64,000 nucleotides of DNA. Source: Paenibacillus xylanexedens. GTDB lineage: Bacteria; Bacillota; Bacilli; Paenibacillales; Paenibacillaceae. The notes beneath the pieces are model-generated. The model made no database searches. It worked only from the letters and a program-made list of their open reading frames with translations, and had not been told where the DNA came from. Each line of letters starts with the position of its first letter. Within the stretch, counting starts at the first letter, position 1. The stretch lies in NCBI RefSeq assembly GCF_007680605.1, contig NZ_VEIO01000001.1, positions 124,001-188,000 on the forward strand, read 5' to 3'. The position numbers and the translations under genes were made by a program. Below, piece after piece: positions 33,665 through 42,104 of this stretch.

Positions 33665-33705
33665 AGGTCTTCTACTTTCCTTTAATGGAAACGGGAGGCC
33701 TTTTT
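33665..33705 (+). terminator. intrinsic terminator
   Basis: AGGTCTTC (33665-33672) pairs with GGGAGGCCT (33693-33701), inner TTTCC/GGAAA (33676-33680, 33687-33691), then T run. Confidence 0.8.
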
Positions 33706-33748
33706 AAATTGTAATATAAACTTATGATCATCTTACCCCTTTCGTTTC

Positions 33749-33800
33749 AGATTCATTTAAGTTACCGGTCCTAATATGGCATTAGAACGTAAATGAATCT
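33749..33800 (+). promoter_or_regulatory. leader hairpin just before the ribosome site
   Basis: AGATTCATTTA (33749-33759) and TAAATGAATCT (33790-33800) are a perfect 11-bp inverted repeat with a 30-base loop, ending right at the GGAGAGG site of the next gene. It could be an operator or an RNA hairpin that limits translation. Confidence 0.55.
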
Positions 33801-33817
33801 GGAGAGGTGAACGATAC

Positions 33818-34840
33818 ATGATCAAATTCTTTGAAAAAACAAACCGGAAAGACCAACATAGCATTCCTGTTTCCCGAAAAAAACGCAGGTGGCTTACCAT
33901 TACCCTTGTGGCTGTCATTGTTATAGGCAGCATTCTGTATAGCCTGGCTGACCGATATTTAATCCGCCATGTACAGGTGGTTGTGGCTGATGATAATACG
34001 GCAGTTACTCGTTCAAGTGTGGATGCTGCATCTGAGGGAACCGCAGGTACAAATCCTACTACGACTGCAACGGATGTACATGCCACATCGGATGACTGGA
34101 ATTACAGCAGTGACGATCTAAAGATTCAGATTCAGAAAATGCAGACAGGGTCTGGATCGGATCAGATAACGTATTATGTAGCCGATGTACAGGCGAAGGA
34201 CGCGAGCAGTTTGCGAACTGCGCTGGCGGACAATAGCTTTGGCACCAATATCACGGAGGACACATCGGAGATTGCCGAAGCAAACCATGCGATTTTTGCA
34301 ATAAACGGTGACTACTACGGGTTCCGTGATGACGGTGTTATTATCCGTAATGGCGTATTGTACCGTGACAGCCCGACTAGGGATGCGTTAGCACTGTTCA
34401 GTGACGGGACGATCAAAACCTATAACGAAAATGATATTTCCTCTGCTGAACTGCTGGCAGAAGGGGCAACGAATACGTTATCCTTTGGACCGATTTTGGT
34501 GCAAAACGGTGAAATTACAAGTGATTTCAGTCGTGTGAAAATCGACAATAACTTTGGCAACCGCTCCATTCAGGATACGAATCCACGAACAGCGATCGGC
34601 ATGGTTGCTCCAAACCATTACGTGTTCGTTGTGGTCGATGGGAGACAGGATGACAGCCGGGGCATGACGCTTGCCGAGCTTGCCCAGACGATGAAAGACT
34701 TGGGAGCAACCGAAGCGTATAACCTGGACGGCGGCGGTTCATCCACCATGTATTTTATGGGCAGGGTCGTGAACAATCCTTTGGGACGTAATCAGGAGCG
34801 TGGCGTGAGTGACATTCTGTATCTGACGGAGGCACAATAA
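33818..34840 (+). CDS. membrane-anchored phosphodiester glycosidase (NAGPA-type)
   Basis: A 340-residue protein. A basic N-terminus (RKKRRW) and one membrane helix (about 27-45) anchor it. An external Ser/Thr/Ala-rich linker (about 55-95) leads to the NAGPA domain, seen as AIFAINGDYYGFRDDGVIIRNGVLYRD, NPRTAIGMV and the closing YNLDGGGSSTMYF. Such enzymes uncover or remove alpha-linked N-acetylglucosamine phosphodiesters and occur in exopolysaccharide and wall-polymer clusters. GGAGAGG precedes the ATG, and the next gene starts after one base. Confidence 0.88.
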   Translation: MIKFFEKTNRKDQHSIPVSRKKRRWLTITLVAVIVIGSILYSLADRYLIRHVQVVVADDNTAVTRSSVDAASEGTAGTNPTTTATDVHATSDDWNYSSDDLKIQIQKMQTGSGSDQITYYVADVQAKDASSLRTALADNSFGTNITEDTSEIAEANHAIFAINGDYYGFRDDGVIIRNGVLYRDSPTRDALALFSDGTIKTYNENDISSAELLAEGATNTLSFGPILVQNGEITSDFSRVKIDNNFGNRSIQDTNPRTAIGMVAPNHYVFVVVDGRQDDSRGMTLAELAQTMKDLGATEAYNLDGGGSSTMYFMGRVVNNPLGRNQERGVSDILYLTEAQ

Positions 34841-34841
34841 T

Positions 34842-35855
34842 ATGACGATCCTTATTCCATCCTATGAACCGGACGTTCGTTTATTGAATCTGGTTATGCA
34901 GTTGCAGACATTTAAGCTTGGCCCGATTGTCATCGTGGATGATGGTAGCGGGGCTGAATACCGTGGAATTTTCGAGACAGCTGAGGCGTATGGTTGTACA
35001 GTGCTGACTCATGAGGTCAATCGGGGCAAAGGCCGGGCGCTGAAGACAGGTTTTCAGCATATCAGGGAGCATGGCCCCCAAGGAGGAGTCGTATGTGCAG
35101 ATAGTGACGGGCAGCATCTGCCGCATGATATTCACAGTATCTTTGAGACACTGCTTACGCAGACAAGCCCTGGCATTGTATTAGGCAGCCGTCGTTTTAC
35201 GGGGAAGGTGCCTGCCCGTAGCCGTTTCGGTAACCGTGTTACCCGTACTGTATTTGCACTGACAACAGGCAGTAAGGTGTATGATACACAGACAGGACTT
35301 CGTGGTTTTCCATATGCAATGCTGGACTGGCTATGCCAAATTCCCGGAGAACGATTTGAGTATGAGATGAACATGCTGTTAACCGCACATAAGGAAGGAT
35401 ATGAAATTACAGAAGAATTCATTGATACGGTCTATCTGGATCACAATGCGTCATCCCATTTCCGTCCTTTGGCAGACTCGTTCCGCATATACATGCCCAT
35501 TCTGATGTTTAGTACTTCTTCTGTCTTATCTGCTTTGATTGATTTTGGATTATTATTTATCATGCAGTATTTCACACACCATCTGTTCTTGTCCGTCGTA
35601 ACAGCAAGGCTCTGTAGCTCCATCTTCAACTACACCATGAATCGCAAATATGTATTTTCCGCAGGTAGGGGCTCCAAGATCGGGCAGTCGTTACCGAAAT
35701 ATTTCTCGCTTGTGGTTCTTGTGCTACTACTAAATTACGGTTTGTTATATTTGTATAATGAACAACTGATTATTCCGCTATTGGCAGCTAAAATTCTGAC
35801 GGAAATTTCAATCTTTGTGTTCAGCTATTGGGCACAGCGAAGATTTGTATTTTAA
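34842..35855 (+). CDS. bifunctional glycosyltransferase 2 / GtrA-like flippase
   Basis: A 337-residue membrane protein. The GT2 domain (about 1-215) has IVIVDDGSG, the metal-binding ADSDGQH and GSRRFTGKVPARSRFGNRV; it would load a sugar on polyprenyl phosphate, as GtrB-type enzymes do. The C-terminal GtrA domain (about 225-337) has four membrane segments and the NRKYVFS and AQRRFVF motifs; it is thought to flip the lipid-linked sugar. One protein thus combines two steps. It starts one base after the glycosidase, so the two act together on an external glycan. A terminator follows at 35948-35975. Confidence 0.92.
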   Translation: MTILIPSYEPDVRLLNLVMQLQTFKLGPIVIVDDGSGAEYRGIFETAEAYGCTVLTHEVNRGKGRALKTGFQHIREHGPQGGVVCADSDGQHLPHDIHSIFETLLTQTSPGIVLGSRRFTGKVPARSRFGNRVTRTVFALTTGSKVYDTQTGLRGFPYAMLDWLCQIPGERFEYEMNMLLTAHKEGYEITEEFIDTVYLDHNASSHFRPLADSFRIYMPILMFSTSSVLSALIDFGLLFIMQYFTHHLFLSVVTARLCSSIFNYTMNRKYVFSAGRGSKIGQSLPKYFSLVVLVLLLNYGLLYLYNEQLIIPLLAAKILTEISIFVFSYWAQRRFVF

Positions 35856-35947
35856 TTAGCCTAAGGATCGCGCGCATCCGTTTAGCTCCAGGCTGCGTTG
35901 TCCTGCTGGGTAACAAGTGTGTTCATTCACTTGGAAAAGTAACATAA

Positions 35948-35975
35948 AGAGTGAGCCAACGGGCTCGCTCTTTTT
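35948..35975 (+). terminator. intrinsic terminator
   Basis: AGAGTGAGCC (35948-35957) pairs with GGGCTCGCTCT (35961-35971) around a short AAC loop, followed by T residues. Confidence 0.93.
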
Positions 35976-36062
35976 CAATTGAAGCAGTTTCCAAAATATT
36001 GGATTATGGGGTACGATGGACATAGGAGTTAACGTGAATGAACCTATGGCAGGAGGTAGATC

Positions 36063-36776
36063 ATGTATCTTCGAAGTGTTGAATTAATGTCAGACAAGAT
36101 TGAGCTACCTGAGGAATATCCCTTTAGTATCCCCTCGATTCATTCCATGGGGAGACTAGCATTTAGCAATAACGTTACGTTTTTTGTCGGTGAAAATGGA
36201 TCTGGAAAATCAACATTGCTGGAAGGCATCGCTCATCAATGTGAATTTAATACCGCCGGAGGCGGGCGGAATAATGTATTTGAAACTCATGCTTCAGAGT
36301 CCTCACTGGGAGATTATCTAAGACTGGCCTGGATGCCTAAAATGGCAAACGGTTTTTTCCTGCGATCGGAATCGTTCTATCAATTTGCATCACATGTCGA
36401 TCAGATGCCCGAATCGCTTCGATATTATGGTGGACGTTCGTTGCATGAGCAATCCCACGGAGAGTCTTTTCTTAACTTGTTCCTCAACCGTTTCAGTTCA
36501 AAGGGGATTTATCTGCTTGACGAGCCGGAGGCTGCGTTGTCTCCAGCTAGGCAGCTCTCGTTGCTGCGAATTATTCATGACTTGTCGAGTACGTCGCAAT
36601 TTATCATTGCTACCCATTCCCCCATTCTGCTCGGGTACCCTGGGGCCGAAATTTTAAGTTTCGATGACGGACATATTCACGAGGTTACGTATGAGGATAC
36701 AGATCATTATCAGATCACTCGCCGTTTTCTGGAGAACCGGGATCGAATGCTGCATGAATTGTTTAGAGATGATTAA
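36063..36776 (+). CDS. AAA-type (SMC/ABC-like) ATPase
   Basis: A 237-residue cytoplasmic ATPase. The Walker A GENGSGKST is at about 43-51, the signature-like region is SHGESFLNLF, Walker B is YLLDEPEAALSP, and the switch His is in IIATHSPILLG. It resembles predicted ATPases of the RecF/OLD side of the ABC fold, which stand alone. No nuclease or partner gene sits next to it. GGAGG precedes the ATG. Role unknown; DNA repair or defence-like functions are known for relatives. Confidence 0.82.
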   Translation: MYLRSVELMSDKIELPEEYPFSIPSIHSMGRLAFSNNVTFFVGENGSGKSTLLEGIAHQCEFNTAGGGRNNVFETHASESSLGDYLRLAWMPKMANGFFLRSESFYQFASHVDQMPESLRYYGGRSLHEQSHGESFLNLFLNRFSSKGIYLLDEPEAALSPARQLSLLRIIHDLSSTSQFIIATHSPILLGYPGAEILSFDDGHIHEVTYEDTDHYQITRRFLENRDRMLHELFRDD

Positions 36777-36835
36777 CTGGATAACGACAAACAGAACTAC
36801 GAATTAAGCCGTTAGATATTAGAAGGAGAGATTGG

Positions 36836-37324
36836 ATGAAAACAGGATTGTTAATTGTGGATATGCAAGAGAGCATTGTGCGTCAAAAGATGGATCAGAA
36901 GGCTATAGACCGTGCCTGCGAATATATTAATCATGTCGCGAATGTGCTCCGCTCCAATGATCATGTGGTTGTGCATATTCAGGATGTGGAAGGCATGGAA
37001 GGAGCAGAACCTGAGCAGTATGAGGTCATTCCCGAGATTGATGTGGATGGGGAAGATATTATCGTAACAAAAGAGAGTTCCAATGCATTCTGGCAGACCA
37101 GTCTTGAGCAGACGCTTAAAGATCTGGGCGTTGAACTGCTCATCGTGTCCGGTTTTGCCGCAGAAGAGTGTGTCCTGTTCACATACAATGGTGCGATGGA
37201 GCGTGGATTCAGACCCGTGTTATTACAGAACGGTATTCTTAGCACATATTCAGATGCCGTAACTTCAGCCTATAGGGACCGTAATGTGATCTCGTACCCG
37301 GTGGTAGATTACTTGATCGGATAG
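36836..37324 (+). CDS. isochorismatase-family cysteine hydrolase
   Basis: A 162-residue cytoplasmic hydrolase. The catalytic triad elements are visible: Asp in LLIVDMQ at residue 9, Lys in IIVTKESSNAFW near 80, and Cys in VSGFAAEECV near 118. The family includes nicotinamidases and other amidohydrolases. AGAAGGAGAG precedes the ATG. The substrate is not predicted. Confidence 0.88.
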   Translation: MKTGLLIVDMQESIVRQKMDQKAIDRACEYINHVANVLRSNDHVVVHIQDVEGMEGAEPEQYEVIPEIDVDGEDIIVTKESSNAFWQTSLEQTLKDLGVELLIVSGFAAEECVLFTYNGAMERGFRPVLLQNGILSTYSDAVTSAYRDRNVISYPVVDYLIG

Positions 37325-37391
37325 CGGATGTCATAACGGAGTTTACTGTTCATCAAGATGCTGGTTTTATTCTCAAAGGGGGAAAAGCAGG

Positions 37392-37622
37392 ATGGATGGA
37401 TACTACACTGGTTTATTGATCGTACTTTCTTGTATTGGGCTGATCTGGACAGTCAAAGGCATTAGTAAAAAGCTGCGTCTGATGGTGTTTTTCGGGGTCA
37501 TTCTGATGCTGGCACCTGTGCTTGTGATTACGGGCAGGATGGTTTGGTTACCGCTTATAAGTTCCGTTGCGCTCGTTGCTTCTTTAATTGTGCGGAAAGA
37601 CGTCAAGAGGACAGAACTTTGA
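37392..37622 (+). CDS. small membrane protein, unknown
   Basis: A 76-residue protein with two membrane helices (about 5-20 and 28-49) and a possible third (55-69), plus a basic tail (RKDVKR). AAGGGGG lies upstream. It ends 13 bases before the Nudix gene and is probably co-transcribed with it. No family recognised. Confidence 0.6.
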   Translation: MDGYYTGLLIVLSCIGLIWTVKGISKKLRLMVFFGVILMLAPVLVITGRMVWLPLISSVALVASLIVRKDVKRTEL

Positions 37623-37635
37623 AAGAGGAGGAACA

Positions 37636-38100
37636 ATGACTAGACGTATTATCGTAACAGGCGGCGCTATAATTCGAGACCTTGCGGGGAGAATTTTGCT
37701 TCAACGAAGATCGGATTACGGAGATTGGGGATTACCCGGAGGCGGTATGGAGGCCGGTGAGCAGATCGAAGAGACGATGATCAGGGAAGTGAGAGAGGAA
37801 ACGGGCTTGGAGGTGATCTCTTACGAATTGGCTGCGATATACACGGGTGAAAGAATGAACTATACGTATCCTGACGGGAATGAAGTCGTTTTTGTCATGT
37901 TTCTGTTTCATGTTACTGCTGAGTTGGAAGGAAAACTCGCTGAGGATCATAAAACACTTTTATTTGAAGATGAACAAAAAGAATCGCTGCAGCTTGTGTT
38001 TCACCAGTTGGATGAGATCGATTTGTCAGCCATCAATAAGGTTCAGCAACCTGTATTTATCGACCTGATGCAAGGTGAAGCCACGCTGCTTCGTCATTGA
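37636..38100 (+). CDS. Nudix hydrolase
   Basis: A 154-residue Nudix enzyme. The box is GGGMEAGEQIEETMIREV then REETGLEV (about 36-59), complete with the REVREE core. The ATG at 37636 follows GAGGAGG; the frame extends upstream but overlaps the previous gene without a better start. The YPDGNEVVFVMFLF segment resembles that of the other Nudix protein at 47436-47888, so these two may be paralogues. Confidence 0.88.
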   Translation: MTRRIIVTGGAIIRDLAGRILLQRRSDYGDWGLPGGGMEAGEQIEETMIREVREETGLEVISYELAAIYTGERMNYTYPDGNEVVFVMFLFHVTAELEGKLAEDHKTLLFEDEQKESLQLVFHQLDEIDLSAINKVQQPVFIDLMQGEATLLRH

Positions 38101-38135
38101 AATCATAACATCTCTGAATAAAAGGAGGGCTTAAA

Positions 38136-38759
38136 TTGCCTTGGCCAATGGTTCATTTTGCAGTAGCAGCCGAAATCAATTCGCACCCATCTCCGTCTCT
38201 ATTACTGGGGAGTTTAGCACCGGATTCCATTCATGTGAGAACGAACATACGCAGTGAAAAGGCAAAAACTCACCTAATGGCTGTAGAACATGAATTTCCT
38301 ACAGATGTTGATTTTCAGCAGGTGATCGAATCGAACAGACAACGGATGCAGCAAGACCGTCAATTTGCGCAATACCTATGCGGTTACGTTGCTCATATTT
38401 ATACGGATCGAGAGTGGACATATCAGATTTATCCACCATACGAAGCTGACCCGAACGGACGAAGTGTGTACACCCATGATGTGAAAAAGCTGGAGTTCAG
38501 AATCCTGCGAGAATATGTCGGTGCTCCGGCATGGTTAGATCAGCTGATCACAGCAAAGGCATATGAGTTTGGCGGTCTGACAGCACAGGAGGTGTACAAG
38601 TATAGGGGAGAAAAGCTGGATTTTTTCATCAATGGGGATAACGAGCCTGTGGATGATTTACATATAGTAACGATGGACTCTATATCGTCTTTTATTAAAA
38701 AGACCGCCCTGGATTTGAAAACAAGATTCAAAGAATGGCATGTATATGAGCATCTATAA
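38136..38759 (+). CDS. zinc-dependent phospholipase C-like hydrolase
   Basis: A 207-residue protein beginning at TTG 38136 (AGGAGGG six bases upstream). The family pattern is clear: MPWPMVHFAVA at the N-terminus, LGSLAPDSIH at about 24-33, a THLMAVEH His cluster and GYVAHIYTDREW. These His/Asp residues probably bind zinc, as in the Zn_dep_PLPC fold. A paralogue lies at 48827-49495, where it is interrupted by a stop. No signal peptide, so it may act on cytoplasmic substrates. Confidence 0.8.
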   Translation: MPWPMVHFAVAAEINSHPSPSLLLGSLAPDSIHVRTNIRSEKAKTHLMAVEHEFPTDVDFQQVIESNRQRMQQDRQFAQYLCGYVAHIYTDREWTYQIYPPYEADPNGRSVYTHDVKKLEFRILREYVGAPAWLDQLITAKAYEFGGLTAQEVYKYRGEKLDFFINGDNEPVDDLHIVTMDSISSFIKKTALDLKTRFKEWHVYEHL

Positions 38760-38780
38760 GTTGAACTATTCATTTACACT

Positions 38781-38952
38781 TTAACGGAGAGGACAGAAAA
38801 AAACTGAAAAAGCGAAGCGGTCGCCTAAAAGCTTTCTGCAAGAAAGCTACATCGGAAGCATATGCTTATCACCGGATTTTCCCCTACGAAAAAGGGAATT
38901 CAGAGAATCTGGGGATAACAGCGATTGGAGGTTTATTCTGTCACTCGGAGTG
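38781..38952 (+). repeat. dispersed intergenic element, long copy
   Basis: Same-strand partner of 5091-5222, from TTAACGGAGAG to CACTCGGAGTG. It carries about 39 extra bases near 38826-38864 that contain the hairpin AGCTTTCT-GCA-AGAAAGCT (38830-38848). The flanking parts match the short copy at roughly 85-90 percent. It ends about 60 bases before the acetyltransferase start at 39015. Not coding; function unknown. Confidence 0.8.
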
Positions 38953-39014
38953 GACTGTGTAACAATTTTCAATTCAAATTATATAGATTCTTAGACTGGA
39001 AGTGGGTAAACAGG

Positions 39015-39497
39015 ATGGGACAAGTTATTCGTTTGGTGCATTATGAAGAACGATATCATCAGGATCTAACCCGGTTTACGCTGAAAAATGAACAAGCTCA
39101 CTTCACGGCATTGCCTGCCGAGGTGATCGAAGAGGCTATGATGAATCCGGACAAAGATCCGGTTGTTATTTTACATCAGGCTGTGCCTGTAGGGTTCTTT
39201 GTTTTACATAAAGGTTCAGAATACGTGGAGCCAGCGGAATCGGATCGCAAAATTCTCATTCGTGCGCTGTCGATCTCGGAGCAATTTCAGGGGAAAGGAT
39301 ACGCACTGGAGGCCATGAAGCAATTGCCAGCTTGGGTACGTGAGTTTCACCCAGAAGTCGACGAAATTATTCTGGCTGTGAATGAGGCGAATAAGGCTGC
39401 GTATCAGTTGTATGTAAAATCTGGTTTTCTTGACCTTGGATTGACCCGAATGGGCAGTCATGGTCTTCAGCATATTTTGCATTACAGTATGAGGTAA
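39015..39497 (+). CDS. GNAT acetyltransferase
   Basis: A 160-residue N-acetyltransferase. Motif A is SISEQFQGKGYALEAM and motif B is VNEANKAAYQLYVKSGF. The ATG at 39015 starts MGQVIRLVHYEERY, the normal opening strand; the upstream frame runs into the dispersed repeat and is not protein. The ribosome site is weak (CAGG next to the ATG, GGAAGTGGG farther). Substrate unknown. Confidence 0.85.
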   Translation: MGQVIRLVHYEERYHQDLTRFTLKNEQAHFTALPAEVIEEAMMNPDKDPVVILHQAVPVGFFVLHKGSEYVEPAESDRKILIRALSISEQFQGKGYALEAMKQLPAWVREFHPEVDEIILAVNEANKAAYQLYVKSGFLDLGLTRMGSHGLQHILHYSMR

Positions 39498-39569
39498 GGT
39501 GGTAACATAAGCGGACATCAACATGAAGCTCGAACCACATACAAGTAATTGAACAGAGAGGAGCTTGTA

Positions 39570-40079
39570 ATGAAGGCTGAAATCAGACAAGAAGATTTAA
39601 ATTCCCCAAAACTAAGCTGGCTTTGTATCGAACCGATGCTGGTCTCCGTCCGCGGACAGAGTATGGATGCCAAAAGAAAGGTATACCTGCGGCTAAACGA
39701 AGGGCAACAAGCGCTGTACCTGTTTTACTCGTTTCACAATCACACTAAAAGTCTGACAGAGTTTTATTGGTTCTCGGCATATAATATTATCGATTTGCGT
39801 AGCTGGAGCGGGATCAGGAAAGGCATGAAACTTTTTGATTTGAATGAGATGGTGGATGTACTGGATAATATTGAAGCTCTTATAACGGATGCCAAAAAAT
39901 CCGGAGAAACGTGGCACGAAGTATCGCCAACCGATTTGGAACATAACCCTCAGTTACTTCAAAAGACGGGACTGTTATACGCGACATATCAGCAGGAAGC
40001 GCAGGAAGCCATTATTACGATGAACGAGTGGGTACGGCAGCATCAGGACTTGGTTTTAGAGGTTAAGGCAGAGGCATAG
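39570..40079 (+). CDS. uncharacterised protein
   Basis: A 169-residue cytoplasmic protein with no recognised domain. It has a beta-rich first half (KVYLRLNEGQQALYLFYSFHNHT) and a helical second half. The ATG at 39570 has GAGGAGC at 5 bases. A terminator follows at 40103. Composition is normal for the window. Confidence 0.65.
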   Translation: MKAEIRQEDLNSPKLSWLCIEPMLVSVRGQSMDAKRKVYLRLNEGQQALYLFYSFHNHTKSLTEFYWFSAYNIIDLRSWSGIRKGMKLFDLNEMVDVLDNIEALITDAKKSGETWHEVSPTDLEHNPQLLQKTGLLYATYQQEAQEAIITMNEWVRQHQDLVLEVKAEA

Positions 40080-40102
40080 AAAAACGAGCCAAAGATCGTA
40101 TA

Positions 40103-40126
40103 ACTACTCTGAAGAGTAGTTTTTTT
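40103..40126 (+). terminator. intrinsic terminator
   Basis: CTACTC (40104-40109), loop TGAA, GAGTAG (40114-40119), then seven T. Confidence 0.9.
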
Positions 40127-40133
40127 GTTTTTA

Positions 40134-40162
40134 ATGCAACACAACTACGGGTTCATGCAACA
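40134..40162. promoter_or_regulatory. candidate LytTR binding site, direct repeats 21 bases apart
   Basis: ATGCAACA at 40134-40141 and again at 40155-40162, exactly 21 bases centre to centre. LytTR regulators bind paired direct repeats with this spacing (two helical turns). It lies about 65 bases before the LytTR gene, so autoregulation is likely. Confidence 0.6.
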
Positions 40163-40227
40163 AAACGCAAATTAGTGGGAAGTGTCTTTTCAGATAGGTA
40201 ATATGAGTGGTGAGAGGAGGGCAACGT

Positions 40228-40674
40228 GTGAAAGTTATGTTTGAGGAAAATCAGGAGATGCAGCCTAACGAGGCCAAAATAGTAACTCATCCTGCAGAGA
40301 AGTCAAAGTGGGATCGTATTCGGGAAGCGATTGGTCAATCCGAGACGGAACTGATCGTGATCCAGGCGAAAAACAATCGTCAGGTGAGGATTAGACTTAG
40401 CAGCGTCATTGCCATTGAATCGGAAGACCGCATGTGCGGGGTGCGTGTCGTCACAGGAGAGAGATATTTGCTTAACCAACGTCTAAAATATGTGGAAAAA
40501 GATTTTCAAGATACTTCATTCGTACGAATCAACAATCAGACGATGATTAACACCACACATATTAGCAACTTTTCAGCTGCCGAACATGCCAGAATCCAGG
40601 TTAATCTGAGCGATGGCTCCAGCTACTCCGTCAGTCGGTTCTATATCCAAAACTTTAGGAGGAAATTATCATGA
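40228..40674 (+). CDS. LytTR-domain transcriptional regulator without receiver domain
   Basis: A 148-residue DNA-binding protein. The LytTR domain covers about 50-148: ELIVIQAKNNRQVRIRLSSVIAIESED, GERYLLNQRLKYVEKDF, FVRINNQTMINTTHIS and SVSRFYIQNFRRKL. There is no phospho-acceptor domain. The GTG at 40228 is six bases after GGAGGG. The stop overlaps the DUF3021 start, so the two are coupled. This pairing of a small LytTR protein and a DUF3021 membrane protein is common in Bacillota; the membrane protein may hold or modulate the regulator (inference). Confidence 0.88.
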   Translation: MKVMFEENQEMQPNEAKIVTHPAEKSKWDRIREAIGQSETELIVIQAKNNRQVRIRLSSVIAIESEDRMCGVRVVTGERYLLNQRLKYVEKDFQDTSFVRINNQTMINTTHISNFSAAEHARIQVNLSDGSSYSVSRFYIQNFRRKLS

Positions 40675-41081
40675 TCCAACAGCTTAAAAATTCATTTTTT
40701 CAAGTATTTACAGTCACTACACTCTGGTTAATTCTACTGCTGACGATGTTCTATCGCGATCAGCCGATCCAAATGTCATTTCTGTGGAATGTGGCAGGCA
40801 TTTCGCTCATTGCAGCGTTGCTGTTCGGGGTGATGTATAGCGCGCTTTGGAACCATTTCACGTTAAAGCCGATCTGGAATATCGTCATCTCTTCTACATG
40901 TAATATTGCCGGAGGCATGCTCATTATGTGGTTGTTCTCCAGAGAGATGTTTGAGTTGATTGCACCCTGGTTACCAGGAATGTGGCTACTATCTATCGTG
41001 TTGCACGTTATTGCATTTTATTTTTATGCTAGAATGGATAGCAGGAAAAAAGCGGAAGAATTGAACGACATTCTAAAGTAA
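40671..41081 (+). CDS. DUF3021-family membrane protein
   Basis: A 136-residue protein with four predicted membrane segments (about 8-25, 36-58, 70-88, 98-118) and a charged tail. It overlaps the LytTR gene by four bases. DUF3021 is known mainly as the partner of stand-alone LytTR regulators, so a membrane anti-activator role is plausible but unproven. Confidence 0.85.
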   Translation: MIQQLKNSFFQVFTVTTLWLILLLTMFYRDQPIQMSFLWNVAGISLIAALLFGVMYSALWNHFTLKPIWNIVISSTCNIAGGMLIMWLFSREMFELIAPWLPGMWLLSIVLHVIAFYFYARMDSRKKAEELNDILK

Positions 41082-41096
41082 TCAAGGTGAACGGCT

Positions 41097-41495
41097 ATGA
41101 ATGAAGATGAATTGTTGCAAATGTACGGACTGGAGCCTGACAAGAAACATCGGGAATCCATTCGTAGGCTACTGCAACAAGAGATGGAGAACCGGGAAGC
41201 AGACGATCATGAGATTTTGAAACTGCTGTGCATCATGTTGTTTGCTATCGGGAACGTAGAGGATACAGAGCTGATCTGGCTGGCCAAACGAAAAAATCAA
41301 AACGCAGGCAGTTATATTGATGTGCAGTTGCTTTGCGGTGCGGGTATTGAAGAGACAATCGTATATTTGGAAAAAAAGGGCGGAGAACAAGCGCACAAGC
41401 AATTGCTTTATCTCAGGAAATGCGAGCCTTATGACTTTGTGGATTTTTCCAAAGATCAATGGTTATCTGAATACAAAGCGTATTACGGCGTTTGA
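41097..41495 (+). CDS. uncharacterised helical protein
   Basis: A 132-residue cytoplasmic protein, helix-rich (NEDELLQMYGLEPDKKHRESIRRLLQQEM). It includes LLCIMLFAIGNVEDTELIWLAKR, reminiscent of HEAT/Armadillo-like immunity-type repeats. It starts 16 bases after DUF3021 with AAGGTG upstream. It precedes an Imm33-like gene by 20 bases and may form an operon with it. No family assigned. Confidence 0.65.
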   Translation: MNEDELLQMYGLEPDKKHRESIRRLLQQEMENREADDHEILKLLCIMLFAIGNVEDTELIWLAKRKNQNAGSYIDVQLLCGAGIEETIVYLEKKGGEQAHKQLLYLRKCEPYDFVDFSKDQWLSEYKAYYGV

Positions 41496-41515
41496 TGCCA
41501 AGAGGGAGGGAGATT

Positions 41516-41866
41516 GTGAAGCAGGAGAACGTTATACACGTGCAGAAGCAACTGTGTAAGAAATACCATGCAGACTATGTTCCGAGCGAACCCCATCTGA
41601 AGGTAGGGATTGCTTGGAACGTGAAGGAGAAGCGTGAACCCATTCACGGAATGCGAATTCAGCCAGAAGGCGATACGACGGGGTGGTACATCTGGGCAGA
41701 GGAATATTCGGTAGCCGATGATTTTTTTGTCCCGCTGCATGTTGCACATATCGATGAATGGGATGAGAAGATTAAGCGATATCTCGGGCTTGCTCCAGGG
41801 TGGAGGTTCCTAATTGCCGAGGATTATGAAGATGTGTGGTTTGATGAAGGCCTGCTTAATCGATAG
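41516..41866 (+). CDS. Imm33-like (DUF2185) immunity-type protein
   Basis: A 116-residue protein from a GTG at 41516 with GGAGGG five bases upstream. The segment GWYIWAEEYSVADDFFVPLHVAHI then LGLAPGWRFLIAEDYEDVWFDEGLL matches the Imm33/DUF2185 pattern. Such proteins neutralise partner toxins in polymorphic toxin systems, but no toxin gene is next to it here. A terminator follows at 41919-41965. Confidence 0.7.
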   Translation: MKQENVIHVQKQLCKKYHADYVPSEPHLKVGIAWNVKEKREPIHGMRIQPEGDTTGWYIWAEEYSVADDFFVPLHVAHIDEWDEKIKRYLGLAPGWRFLIAEDYEDVWFDEGLLNR

Positions 41867-41918
41867 GCTGTATCGAGTTTTGGCAAGATGATTTGTAAAT
41901 TACAATGCCGCGTTATGG

Positions 41919-41965
41919 CGCTACCCTATTACATGGATAACTCATGTAGGGTAGCGTGTTTTTTT
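41919..41965 (+). terminator. intrinsic terminator
   Basis: CGCTACCCTA (41919-41928) pairs perfectly with TAGGGTAGCG (41947-41956), with inner ACATG/CATGT, then a T run. It rules out the frame that would cross it at 41888-42115. Confidence 0.95.
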
Positions 41966-42104
41966 GTCAGGAGGGGATATGGTCTTGAAGTTGACTTATT
42001 TCGTTCGTTCGCAAATCCCACATTATGGGTTATGATGTACCTGGGAGAAATTTTTTACAGCAACAGGAATTCATGGGTTGATAACGAACGGGGAGTGAAC
42101 TGGA

